Shown: positions 37,465-45,256, counted from the stretch's first letter. The stretch: DNA of 64,000 bases from Eubacterium sp. (GCA_017445905.1 JAFSRX010000038.1:1-64000), one strand, 5' to 3'. Made by a program: numbers and translations. The notes: generated from the sequence alone by a model not told the origin.

Positions 37465-38301
37465 TTAAATGATTTTTATCGGCAAATGCTTCCCACTGGT
37501 TGGGTTCGACTTGCACTTTCGCATCGTTTCAGCGGGCGGAGCGGGGTTTGGATTTGCGCTTCTTAAAACAAAACGCTCTCCGCAATAAGCGCATTTCCAC
37601 TCGTTTATGTTTTTCGGGTAGAATTGCCCGACCGGATACCTGAACTCCCTGAAATGCCTGATGTTGACAACGGTCGGTTTATAATTGCTCTTGGCAATAA
37701 TAAAATCCATGCTGTCGTTAAAATGTCCTCGGTAGGACACGTTGAAGTACGCCCAGCAATCCATAAAGGCAACAAAATCCGACTGATGTATCAGTTGTTT
37801 TGCGACAGGCGTTTCCTCCGCCTGCTTTAAAAGGTCGCGCGGATTTTTCCCGATATCAAAGCGTACGCTCTGGGGTGCGGTGCAGATAATCATTATGTTA
37901 TTGCGCTCGGCAATTTCTTTCAGGTGCGCAATAAACTCGCCCTGACCCGCTTCACCGTCAAGCTGAAAAACATTGTCAATTACAAGGAAGTCGGCATTGT
38001 GCTTGACGATTTCGGCGTTGATTTTGTTATCATCATACACGTTTTCTTCAAAGAGGTATTTCGCCTTCCCCGAACAGTCAAGAAATCGGTAGTTTTCCCA
38101 TTTGACAACAGACGCTGCCAGTGTTTCCTGTTTGTCGCTTGTGAGATAGATGCCTCTCAGGTCTTTATCACACAAAAGGTGTGCGGTCAGCTCGGCGGCA
38201 AGCTGCGTCTTGCCGATAACGGGTCTGCCGAAAAAGGTGTAAACATTGCCTTTTTCAAGGTTCATTTCTTTCAATAGCGGTTTCAGGTTAATGATTCTCA
38301 T
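37465..38301 (-). CDS. RecA/DnaB-like ATPase with C-terminal zinc ribbon
   Basis: 278 aa. Walker A is GRPVIGKT (about residues 25-32), Walker B is ADFLVIDNVF (about 105-114), and the order fits DnaB/KaiC-like RecA-fold ATPases. The C-terminus has CAYCGERF, half of a zinc ribbon, and ends in a basic tail. It begins inside the last 14 bases of the upstream membrane gene, so it is translationally coupled to the small-protein run. Its role is unknown. A motor or regulator for the membrane proteins, or a DNA-handling function, is speculation. Confidence 0.65.
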   Translation of the reverse strand: MRIINLKPLLKEMNLEKGNVYTFFGRPVIGKTQLAAELTAHLLCDKDLRGIYLTSDKQETLAASVVKWENYRFLDCSGKAKYLFEENVYDDNKINAEIVKHNADFLVIDNVFQLDGEAGQGEFIAHLKEIAERNNIMIICTAPQSVRFDIGKNPRDLLKQAEETPVAKQLIHQSDFVAFMDCWAYFNVSYRGHFNDSMDFIIAKSNYKPTVVNIRHFREFRYPVGQFYPKNINEWKCAYCGERFVLRSANPNPAPPAETMRKCKSNPTSGKHLPIKII

Positions 38302-38566
38302 TTGTTCGTCCCTCTTTCCATTCCATAAACATCTTTTTAATTTCCTTCGGCAACACGCACATACTGATTGTCATCAGCAGAATGCCAACCAGGAACAGCG
38401 GATACTGCACCACGGCATAGTGATAATCGGCAACCAGGATAAACAGCGGAATCCTTATCCATAACTGACGGATATCAAATACGCCTTTCACCACAAATTC
38501 ATCCACGGATTTTGCAAACAGCAGCACGGCGACAATGCCGATGATTTTAATTGCGATTTCGTTCAT
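38288..38566 (-). CDS. small membrane protein (about 3 segments)
   Basis: 92 aa. The hydrophobic stretches IIGIVAVLLFA, IRIPLFILVA and YPLFLVGILLMTISM are followed by a charged C-terminus. The ribosome site AAAGGTGG precedes the ATG. I do not recognise a family. It lies 32 bases after the 121-aa membrane protein and overlaps the ATPase gene, so it is part of the same operon. Confidence 0.65.
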   Translation of the reverse strand: MNEIAIKIIGIVAVLLFAKSVDEFVVKGVFDIRQLWIRIPLFILVADYHYAVVQYPLFLVGILLMTISMCVLPKEIKKMFMEWKEGRTNENH

Positions 38567-38598
38567 ATCGTTCCACCTTTAAACAGCATCGCTGCGGA

Positions 38599-38964
38599 TT
38601 ATTCCGCAGCAACACGTTCTGTGTTTTCAATCTTATCAAGGTGATTGAAAAGCTTTTCTTTAAGCGTTTTAGTGACCGGATACTTGTTAACCTTTGCTTT
38701 AATGCTTTCAACGGATTCACCGCGTTTATACAGTTCTTTTACTACTGCTTTGAATATGGCTTCAAAGCCATATTTAGTTAGCGATTCAGTAACAAGCCCG
38801 GTCACGCCAAGAAAGACGATTCCGCCAACCATTCCTCCCGGACCAAGGGCGGCAAGCGCTGCCGTAATGGCTGCTGCTCCTGACAAACCGGTTGCAGATA
38901 CTGCGACCAGAAAGATTAAACCCGGCACGCCGAGTGCGGCGATTTTTTCAATGGCCTTATTCAT
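38599..38964 (-). CDS. 121-aa Gly/Ala-rich membrane protein
   Basis: Residues 10-65 form two very hydrophobic, Gly/Ala-rich helices (LGVPGLIFLVAVSATGLSG and AALGPGGMVGGIVFLGVTGL). A soluble basic helical region follows (YKRGESVESIKAKVNKYPVTK). This pattern, a helical hairpin with glycine-zipper spacing plus an amphipathic tail, is seen in membrane-inserting or pore-forming proteins, but no family is recognised. The start at 38964 follows AAGGAGG by 8 bases, a strong site. Confidence 0.65.
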   Translation of the reverse strand: MNKAIEKIAALGVPGLIFLVAVSATGLSGAAAITAALAALGPGGMVGGIVFLGVTGLVTESLTKYGFEAIFKAVVKELYKRGESVESIKAKVNKYPVTKTLKEKLFNHLDKIENTERVAAE

Positions 38965-38977
38965 AATGATTACCTCC

Positions 38978-39172
38978 TTAAAATACGTTAAAAAATGAAT
39001 TTCTTTTTGTTCCGGCGTCGCTTCTCTTTGCGCGCCATCTGCCATCTTTACGTGTTGAGCGAACCCGTCCGTATGTCGGTCCGCTTTTTACCAGCGGACC
39101 GCCGTTGTGCTGGGGTGCCCAGTCTCTTCTTACTACCTTCATTGAAATGTTGTTGAAATTTGAATAACTCAT
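38978..39172 (-). CDS. 64-aa very basic small protein
   Basis: The AAGGAGG site 7 bases upstream supports translation. The protein is Arg/Lys-rich (VRRDWAPQHNGG, GRVRSTRKDGRWRAKRSD) with no hydrophobic segment. It could bind nucleic acid or acidic membrane surfaces. No homologue is recalled. It sits 12 bases after the 24-aa peptide and 13 bases before the 121-aa protein, inside one tight operon. Confidence 0.6.
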   Translation of the reverse strand: MSYSNFNNISMKVVRRDWAPQHNGGPLVKSGPTYGRVRSTRKDGRWRAKRSDAGTKRNSFFNVF

Positions 39173-39184
39173 GGTAATACCTCC

Positions 39185-39259
39185 TTATTTTTTCATCTTT
39201 GATACGGTTAACAAAATCATTCCTAATAGCTCGGCTGTACTGATAAGTATTTCTGCCAT
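39185..39259 (-). CDS. 24-aa hydrophobic peptide
   Basis: A short frame starting MAEILISTAELLGMILLTVS and ending in three Lys among its last residues. Its ATG shares a base with the stop codon of the preceding 48-aa frame (TAATG), so it is translationally coupled, and AGAGGTG lies upstream. One short membrane helix with a basic tail. The support is the coupling and the operon position, not homology. Confidence 0.5.
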   Translation of the reverse strand: MAEILISTAELLGMILLTVSKMKK

Positions 39260-39405
39260 TATTTTTCACCTCTTCTTTCTCTGATGGCATTTAATAAACG
39301 TCCGGCTACTCTTGCAAGAGTAGTACCGGTTAATAAGATTTCTCCAACCTGTGCGGCGGTGATTACTGTTGTGGTTCCAACTGTTGTGACTAAGAATGTA
39401 AACAT
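39259..39405 (-). CDS. 48-aa hydrophobic peptide
   Basis: A peptide opening MFTFLVTTVGTTTVITAAQV with a basic C-terminus (LLNAIRERRGEK). GAAGGAG precedes its ATG by 7 bases. Its promoter lies directly upstream with a copy of the cluster operator. It resembles small membrane-active peptides (N-terminal helix, amphipathic basic tail). A longer upstream frame to 39576 covers the promoter region and is rejected. Confidence 0.6.
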   Translation of the reverse strand: MFTFLVTTVGTTTVITAAQVGEILLTGTTLARVAGRLLNAIRERRGEK

Positions 39406-39438
39406 CTTTTTTCTCCTTCCGTTTTTGTTTACAGCCTC

Positions 39439-39482
39439 ATTATAAAGCACTGTATTCTGAAACTGTAAAAATGATTTCCAAA
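39439..39482 (-). promoter_or_regulatory. promoter with cluster operator, site A
   Basis: Minus strand: operator TTTGGAAATCATTTTTACA (39482-39464), whose end gives a TTTACA -35, then 19 bases and a TATAAT -10 (39444-39439). It drives the 48-aa peptide and the small genes after it. The same operator appears at sites B and C. Confidence 0.6.
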
Positions 39483-39519
39483 GGGCTTTTATTAGGATTT
39501 GTTTCCCTCTGTTGACGTC

Positions 39520-39563
39520 ATAATACCATATCCTTTTTTCAATCTGTAAAAACGGTTTCCAAA
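39520..39563 (-). promoter_or_regulatory. promoter with cluster operator, site B
   Basis: Minus strand: operator TTTGGAAACCGTTTTTACA (39563-39545), 19 bases, then TATTAT (39525-39520). It is in tandem with site A and at the same operator-to--10 distance. Just to its right, the stem CCGCATCGC/GCGATGCGG (about 39571-39591) spans the end of the kinase gene and may be its terminator. Confidence 0.55.
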
Positions 39564-39579
39564 AATAAAACCGCATCGC

Positions 39580-42500
39580 TTATTGCGATGCGGCGTTTTC
39601 TCTTGCCAAAGATAATTTGCTCCGAATTCTAAAGTCGTGTACAGCTTCATTACTTAATTGTTTTCGGGCCAGTTCATAGTATTTGACGGCGTTATCATAA
39701 TCTCTTTCCCGAACGTAAATATCGCCCAGGTATTCATAGGTTAATCCCAAAAATTTATGCGTCCCAATCAAATATTTATACCTCCCAATATTGAGAATTG
39801 AATGGTATATTGACATAACTTCCTCAAATAATCGTTTTGCTTTTTTATTATCTCCGCGATTGTTTCTTCTGAAATAGTTTTCTGCCTCGTTAAATAATGT
39901 CCATGCATATTCAGTTGATAACTCTCCAAACAGATGTTTACGAATGCTTTTTGCCTGCTGGAAATAATCACTAGCTTCGGAATACTTTCCGTTTTGCGAC
40001 AACCTGTTTCCTATAACATTGTAACAAACAGCTACTGATTCCGAATTGGATGTGTTCTCCAGTTTTAGCCTCAGTTCTAATGCTGCCTGATAGTAATCTA
40101 AAGCAATTTGAATGTTTTCTTTATGAGTTAAGGAAGTTGCTTCGCCCAAGTAGTAATATGTCCATGCCATTTGGTCGGATTTTTCCAGATGCTTGGCTTT
40201 TAAACATTCTTGTGCTTTTAATGCTTGCTGTTCTGCTATTATATAGCTTTCCTCTTTTTTTCGTAATCTGTATGCATGGCTTAATGTATTATATGCTCTT
40301 GCCAACAGTTCCGGGTCAAACCAATCTATTCCACGAACTTGTTTTATAATACTTTGTCCCTCTTGAATTACAAGTTCCCTTCGGTTCGTTTCCACTTGCG
40401 TTCCGTCAGCATTTGTATAAATGCACGGCACATCACTATGTTTTAAATAGAGATCAAACAAATCCAGTTCTGCTCTAACACATCTTTCATAATCGATGTT
40501 ACTGCCGACCATGTTCTGTAATAGCGTCCTCTCCCTTCCTTTTAGAACAGATGCCATAGAATAATCTGTCATTTTTTCAAATAGCTTACTCGAAGTACGA
40601 TAGAAACTGATAACCTCTTCTGTTGAAAAAGTATCATTGTTTCGAACGATTGTAAATGATTTTTCAAATACTTCTCTCGCCAAAACATAATCAGAGTTTT
40701 GCACCAGTATGTTGATGCATTGAATATAGAATGATATAAGGTTACTGTCTTCTTCAATTTTTCCAATAATTGATTTTATAATGGCGACGATTTTTACAAC
40801 ATGTGAATGACTGACGTCTTCGCCAAATGTATATACCGATAACGAATCAATCAGAGATTGACAGCTTGAGTAACTCGGTTTAAGTCGACTGATTATTAAT
40901 TCCGCAATAACAGGGTGAAGAAAAATGATGTCATCATCACTCACCGACAACCAACCGACCTCATTCAACTCATTGATAGCGTCATAACCGTTTAATCGGC
41001 ACCATTCTGCAAATTGGGAAACATCCAAGCCGCCTGCCGGCATAAGAGAGAGATTCAATAATACATATTGCTGTTCTTCTTCCAATGCAGCAATTTCAAA
41101 TAATTCCGAAATAAAAGAAAAGCTGTCCTTTCTTTCCATTCGGTTATCCTTGTTCGCGATAACCCTTTCTTTTGGCATATTATGGATGCTATGGTTTTTC
41201 AACTGATGAAGAATATCAGACGGCAACACTCTGCTTGCCCTCATTTGCTTTGCCAGAAGCTCAATACTGAAGGTGTGATAATTTGTTAATTCTAATAGTG
41301 CGTCAACCTTCTCTTTTCCTTCGTCATTCAGTTGCTTTTTATAGTATTCATAAAACAGTTTTTTACAGTCCTCCAGATTGGAAAAGTGCTTTACCGACAC
41401 GTAAGCATAGCCGCACTCTTTGGCGTTCATTCTTGTTGTTATAATAATCTTACAATTTAAGTGTGACAGTCCTTCGATTGTTTCTCTTTCCAGGTGATTA
41501 TAATTATCAACAATTATCAATGTGTGCGGTCCTGCCAGTTCCTGAAGCATCATGCGTTTTCTGATGAAATAGTTTTCCGGTTTTTCCTGAGGCTCACGAT
41601 GACAACCGGAAATATGAATAACATTATCGTCATTGATAAATGACTGCAAGCTATCTGAAAACACACCGAAAGAAACGCTGTCATATTCTGCAGCGTATGC
41701 TTTGGCATATTCAATTGCCAGCGTACTTTTTCCTATCCCTCCGACACCTGACAAAAAAACAATATTATTCTTCTGTAGGCTCTCGTGAATTTGCTTTATT
41801 TCACTGCTTCTTCCGACAAAGTAGTAGCTTTGGTGAGGCAAGGTCGTTACGAGATAATTTATCTGTGCTAAAGACGCTGTTATGCCTTTAAGACTTTCGA
41901 TACACTCGTTATCGTTTTTGAAACGTCTGTGAGGTGAAGGCGATATAGTGCACCTGATAAATTCGGCAATAAGTCTTTTGCAATTCGGTGAGTAAGTGTT
42001 TAATTCATCTACATCATTTAATGTCACAGACGAGAATCGAAACGCGATATCAACGCTGTTCGGACATCTGCCCAAAAGCCTTTCAAACACCATTGCACCA
42101 AGCGAATAGAAGTCCGCCTGAACATCTATGCTGAGATTTTTGCCTTGTTTTAATTCCGGCGCTGCATAATCATTCGAATAGGAAAGGCTCGCACTCCCTT
42201 CAGCAACATTCGTCATATCAGCAAGGCTGTCGAAATCGAATAAAACCACCATTTCATTCGTTTCATTTAATACAAAAATATTGTCCGGCTTTATGTCCAG
42301 ATGCAGATAGTTGTTGTTGTGATACTTTTTAAGCGCTTTTGCAACACTTAAACAAATCTCAAAAAACTCAAACAGTGTGGTTTCCTTTGATTTTTCCGTC
42401 AAGGTCATTCCCGCTGTTCGCATCATTGCAACATATTTTGTTTCCTTACCGATATAAATGCCGGAAATGCCTGATGTTATGTTGGCGGTGTTATCATCGT

Positions 42501-42798
42501 TCTGAAATGCAATTTGCCTCCGGTAACCGTTCACAAATCTTTCGAGCATATCGTTTAAAGCGACAATATCATTAAAATGCAAATGCAGGTTTTCATCTCG
42601 TATTGCATCTGCATTATAAGGATAAAACTCTTTTAAAATAACTCTGATGAGATTGTTTTCGCCATCCTCTTTAAAAGCATCGTAAACAATACAGCTCGCA
42701 CCGAAACCGATAACTCCTTTAATGATAAATCTAACGGCATTGTCGGATGCGGCCTCTTTTAATTCAATTTTTTGATTTGATTTTATAATTGTACGCAT
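39580..42798 (-). CDS. Ser/Thr protein kinase fused to NB-ARC (STAND) ATPase and TPR repeats
   Basis: 1072 aa. An N-terminal eukaryotic-type kinase (about 20-300) has a Gly loop GFGASC (31-36), Lys56 in VILKEF, the catalytic loop HLDIKPDN (Asp168) and DFD (Asp188) where DFG is usual, then YAAPELK. A STAND/NB-ARC ATPase follows, with FVGRSSEI, P-loop GVGGIGKST (351-359), Walker B LIIVDNYNH and KIIITTR. The C-terminal 350 residues are TPR-like helical repeats (FQQAKSIRK, YYELARKQL). STAND proteins sense a trigger through their repeats and oligomerise. Here the output could be phosphorylation. The gene has its own operator-bearing promoter (site C). No membrane segment. A role in defence or regulated cell death is inference. 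Confidence 0.8.
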   Translation of the reverse strand: MRTIIKSNQKIELKEAASDNAVRFIIKGVIGFGASCIVYDAFKEDGENNLIRVILKEFYPYNADAIRDENLHLHFNDIVALNDMLERFVNGYRRQIAFQNDDNTANITSGISGIYIGKETKYVAMMRTAGMTLTEKSKETTLFEFFEICLSVAKALKKYHNNNYLHLDIKPDNIFVLNETNEMVVLFDFDSLADMTNVAEGSASLSYSNDYAAPELKQGKNLSIDVQADFYSLGAMVFERLLGRCPNSVDIAFRFSSVTLNDVDELNTYSPNCKRLIAEFIRCTISPSPHRRFKNDNECIESLKGITASLAQINYLVTTLPHQSYYFVGRSSEIKQIHESLQKNNIVFLSGVGGIGKSTLAIEYAKAYAAEYDSVSFGVFSDSLQSFINDDNVIHISGCHREPQEKPENYFIRKRMMLQELAGPHTLIIVDNYNHLERETIEGLSHLNCKIIITTRMNAKECGYAYVSVKHFSNLEDCKKLFYEYYKKQLNDEGKEKVDALLELTNYHTFSIELLAKQMRASRVLPSDILHQLKNHSIHNMPKERVIANKDNRMERKDSFSFISELFEIAALEEEQQYVLLNLSLMPAGGLDVSQFAEWCRLNGYDAINELNEVGWLSVSDDDIIFLHPVIAELIISRLKPSYSSCQSLIDSLSVYTFGEDVSHSHVVKIVAIIKSIIGKIEEDSNLISFYIQCINILVQNSDYVLAREVFEKSFTIVRNNDTFSTEEVISFYRTSSKLFEKMTDYSMASVLKGRERTLLQNMVGSNIDYERCVRAELDLFDLYLKHSDVPCIYTNADGTQVETNRRELVIQEGQSIIKQVRGIDWFDPELLARAYNTLSHAYRLRKKEESYIIAEQQALKAQECLKAKHLEKSDQMAWTYYYLGEATSLTHKENIQIALDYYQAALELRLKLENTSNSESVAVCYNVIGNRLSQNGKYSEASDYFQQAKSIRKHLFGELSTEYAWTLFNEAENYFRRNNRGDNKKAKRLFEEVMSIYHSILNIGRYKYLIGTHKFLGLTYEYLGDIYVRERDYDNAVKYYELARKQLSNEAVHDFRIRSKLSLARENAASQ

Positions 42799-42822
42799 AG
42801 AATCATCCCTTCGTTGTTTTTC

Positions 42823-42869
42823 ATTATACTAACAACGAAACAACTGATTTTGTAAAAATGATTTCCAAA
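42823..42869 (-). promoter_or_regulatory. promoter with cluster operator, site C
   Basis: Minus strand: operator TTTGGAAATCATTTTTACA (42869-42851), identical to site A. A TATAAT lies 22 bases on (42828-42823), and a weaker TAGTAT lies at the 19-base distance used by sites A and B. It drives the kinase-STAND gene and touches the stop codon of the regulator-like gene upstream. Confidence 0.55.
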
Positions 42870-44030
42870 TCATTCTTGTTCTTCGCTGAATTGGTCATCA
42901 AAAGCATAATCTAAATACATCGAACAATATATTTCCTGAAACATTTCGAGAGGAGTTATAGCTTCGTCACTATTAACAACACATATTATAAAAATCACGT
43001 CATATGGATTCCTGCTGTAAAGCGGTGAAAAACCACAATCCCAAAGAATGTTGTTTATCGAAGATTTGTATTCCTCAAGCCCTATAAAGCTGCCGTATTC
43101 ATTCTCTACTCCATCTGCGAAAAAAATATAGAAATGAAGCAGTATAATTGCTTTACGAATAATATCCTCACTAATGTTTGTGTTGTTCAAAGCTTTTGAA
43201 AAGTTTATACTTGACGGAAAGTTTAATTTCACATAAGGGGCAAATTTTGAGATTTTGCTGATGGTCTTATCTTTTTTAGCCGACCTTGCATCAAAACCAA
43301 ATATAGTTTCCAGCAGATTATCCACATTGTCACTGCCCAAAATTTTTAATGAAGTTTCCAATAACAGTTTGTAATAACGGTGTGCTGTAACAAGCTGATC
43401 AGCAAAGGCTCCTGCGTTTATCTCCAAGTAGCTTTTAAGTTCATTTAGTGAATTAAGATTGTCAATATCATCAAATACAACTCGGGTTTCTTTGGCATCG
43501 CATTTAGTTCCGTCGGAAAAATCCAAAGACTCAAAGAAGTCTACTGCATCATTGTATTGCAAGTTATTCTTTATGAAATAGTAAAACACAATTTCATCTG
43601 GTTTTTTGAAATTGAATGCTCTTAAAAAAAGCATTTTACTAATCATATTTGTACAGTCCCGAACATTTAAATCAAGTGCAAACGCAATCTGAAATGCCAG
43701 CTTCTTGCTGTTTTCATTTCCCTGGGGCGCAGATTTTCCCTTTATCCAGTTTTCCAGCGTTTTTCTTTGAAAGGAGATATTCTTAGACTTCAATGCGTCT
43801 GAAATATATTTAATCACGGAAGATTCACTATCTACAACAGAATTTCCGTTCTTCTCGTTAATAAGTTCTTTTAAAATGTTATATGGTGAACTATACTGTC
43901 CATCCTCTCCCTTAAGAAATGCAGTTAAGGAATCCAAATTGTTATCATAATTTTCCCAATCGCTAAAATACGTGGCGTTTGTGCCAACTGCCTTTGTCAT
44001 TCTACCTTGTGAATAATTGTCTTTTAACAT
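42870..44030 (-). CDS. HTH-like regulator-type protein of the kinase-STAND cluster
   Basis: About 386 aa. Residues about 76-130 resemble an XRE-like helix-turn-helix with an unusual spacing (SFQRKTLENWIKGKSAPQG, then KLAFQIAFALDLN). The rest is helical and unrecognised (for example YYFIKNNLQYNDAVDFFESL). It lies directly upstream of the kinase gene on the same strand, so it is a natural candidate to read the repeated operator, but DNA binding is inference. The ATG at 44030 follows GGGGGTG. The longer frame to 44063 lacks a ribosome site. Confidence 0.6.
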   Translation of the reverse strand: MLKDNYSQGRMTKAVGTNATYFSDWENYDNNLDSLTAFLKGEDGQYSSPYNILKELINEKNGNSVVDSESSVIKYISDALKSKNISFQRKTLENWIKGKSAPQGNENSKKLAFQIAFALDLNVRDCTNMISKMLFLRAFNFKKPDEIVFYYFIKNNLQYNDAVDFFESLDFSDGTKCDAKETRVVFDDIDNLNSLNELKSYLEINAGAFADQLVTAHRYYKLLLETSLKILGSDNVDNLLETIFGFDARSAKKDKTISKISKFAPYVKLNFPSSINFSKALNNTNISEDIIRKAIILLHFYIFFADGVENEYGSFIGLEEYKSSINNILWDCGFSPLYSRNPYDVIFIICVVNSDEAITPLEMFQEIYCSMYLDYAFDDQFSEEQE

Positions 44031-44125
44031 GAACTTCACCCCCGTTTGTAATAAGTATATCATAATTGAATAGAAAAGTACATTGATATTAAATAAACGA
44101 ATTGAGATAGTTATCCAATTTTGAA

Positions 44126-44305
44126 ATGGCGCCCGCTGTTATTAAGAAAATGAAACAGTGTCAGGAAAAAACAAAAATCAGTAACAACGACTTATTCAAA
44201 CAATTACAGTTATTCTTCTCAAGATTAAATACATACGGAAGAACTGTAAACATTTCAAATCAAGATTTAGCTGGAAATATCGTAATGTGTTTGGAAAATA
44301 TCTAA
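44126..44305 (+). CDS. 59-aa hypothetical protein, possibly a gene remnant
   Basis: The frame opens MAPAVIKKMKQCQEKTKISN and ends VMCLENI with TAA at 44303-44305. There is no ribosome site before the ATG, and the composition suggests the C-terminal piece of a larger helical protein. It sits in the 370-base gap at the right edge of the kinase-STAND cluster, so it may be debris from the element that brought the cluster. The remaining sequence (44306-44434) ends with a GGGACT...AGTCCC hairpin (about 44389-44427). Confidence 0.35.
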   Translation: MAPAVIKKMKQCQEKTKISNNDLFKQLQLFFSRLNTYGRTVNISNQDLAGNIVMCLENI

Positions 44306-44434
44306 AACATTATCAATAAAGTGACCATCGGGAGACCATAAGAATTTTCCGTCTTTTTATTGGCTTGGACAGGAGTTTCTTTAAAAGACAAAGGGACTTT
44401 CACAAATAAAATTGTGAGTAGTCCCTTATGCTGT

Positions 44435-44788
44435 TTACTTGTTATTCTTTTTTACAGTATTTATCGAAGAAATCAGCATTACCCGCAGGCTTCTGCAGAC
44501 ATCCTCAAGATTTTTGTATTCAGTTAACGAAATGTATTCGGTTTTATATAGTAATTCGAGCCAGTATCCTGTTTCGTTTGCCTCTTTTAATGCAATTTGG
44601 AGCTTTGATATGAAATCTGCCGTTCCATGGGCATATTGAGCTTCTCTGATGTTGGCGCCTATACTTGTTCCGCTTCTTCCAATTTGATTTGAAATAATAG
44701 TTTCGTGTTTCGCCTTTAACTCTTTAACAAGTTTCATTATTGAAACAGCAAAATCCATTGACTGAACGGATAATTCATCATTTCTCAT
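44435..44788 (-). CDS. four-helix-bundle protein of the S23/IVP family
   Basis: 117 aa, standard length. The core motifs FAVSIMKLVKEL, IGRSGTSIGANIREAQYA and ISKLQIALKEANETGYWLELL define the family first seen encoded inside 23S rRNA intervening sequences and related to the Avd protein of diversity-generating retroelements. Here it stands alone, with neither rRNA nor a reverse transcriptase nearby. It may bind RNA or DNA as a pentamer. The ATG at 44788 follows GGAG. It lies next to a tandem duplication of palindromic DNA. Confidence 0.82.
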   Translation of the reverse strand: MRNDELSVQSMDFAVSIMKLVKELKAKHETIISNQIGRSGTSIGANIREAQYAHGTADFISKLQIALKEANETGYWLELLYKTEYISLTEYKNLEDVCRSLRVMLISSINTVKKNNK

Positions 44789-44811
44789 ATTTAATCTCCA
44801 AAACATCTTTA

Positions 44812-45070
44812 ATGAAGAAATGAAGGAATGAAGAAATGAAGCGAAGCCGCATTCTTCATTTAATAATTTCTCACATTCAATTTCTTCATTAACAAAGTGG
44901 CTTCATTCTTTAATTAGCGAAGCGGCTTCAACTGATTTCAATGTTTCACAATGAAGGAATGAAGAAACGAAGGAATGAAGCGAAACCGCATTCTTCATTT
45001 AATAATTTCTCACATTCAATTTCTTCATTAGCGAAGCGACTTCATTTCTTAATTAGCATAGCGGCTTCAT
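44812..45070. repeat. tandem duplication of a palindromic 119-base unit
   Basis: Unit 1 (44812-44930) and unit 2 (44951-45070) are near-identical direct repeats. Each opens with ATGAAGAAATGAAGG-like purine-rich DNA, contains CGCATTCTTCATTTAATAAT, and closes with AGCGGCTTCA. Within each unit the two ends are imperfect reverse complements, so each can fold. It fills the space between the S23-family gene and the tRNA terminator. Confidence 0.75.
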
Positions 45071-45072
45071 TG

Positions 45073-45100
45073 AAAAAAGCATCCCGTGGGATGCTTTTTT
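45073..45100 (-). terminator. terminator of the tRNA pair
   Basis: AAAAAAGCATCCC GT GGGATGCTTTTTT hairpin with T-runs on both sides, immediately 3' of the minus-strand tRNA-Glu. Confidence 0.85.
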
Positions 45101-45102
45101 CT

Positions 45103-45177
45103 TGGTGACCCGGACGGGAATTGAACCCGTGTTACCGCCGTGAAAGGGCGGTGTCTTAACCTCTTGACCACCGGGCC
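45103..45177 (-). tRNA. tRNA-Glu (anticodon TTC)
   Basis: 75 nt including an encoded CCA. The acceptor GGCCCGG pairs with CCGGGTC, the anticodon loop is CTTTCAC with TTC at its centre, and the T arm has GGTTCAATTCC. The structure is complete. Confidence 0.93.
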
Positions 45178-45179
45178 GT

Positions 45180-45256
45180 TGGTGGCTTTAACTGGATTCG
45201 AACCAGTGACACTGCGGGTATGAACCGCATGCTCTAGCCAACTGAGCTATAAAGCC
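45180..45256 (-). tRNA. tRNA-Met (anticodon CAT, elongator type)
   Basis: 77 nt including an encoded CCA. The acceptor GGCTTTA pairs with TAAAGCC, the D arm has AGCTCAGTTGGC, the anticodon loop has CAT and the T arm has GGTTCGAATCC. A paired first base (G1-C72) argues for the elongator rather than the initiator. An Ile2 (modified CAT) identity is possible but less likely. Confidence 0.9.

Noticed and set aside
44435..44806. Diversity-generating retroelement accessory (Avd)
   Set aside because: No reverse transcriptase, template repeat or variable-repeat target is nearby. S23/IVP is the plain reading.
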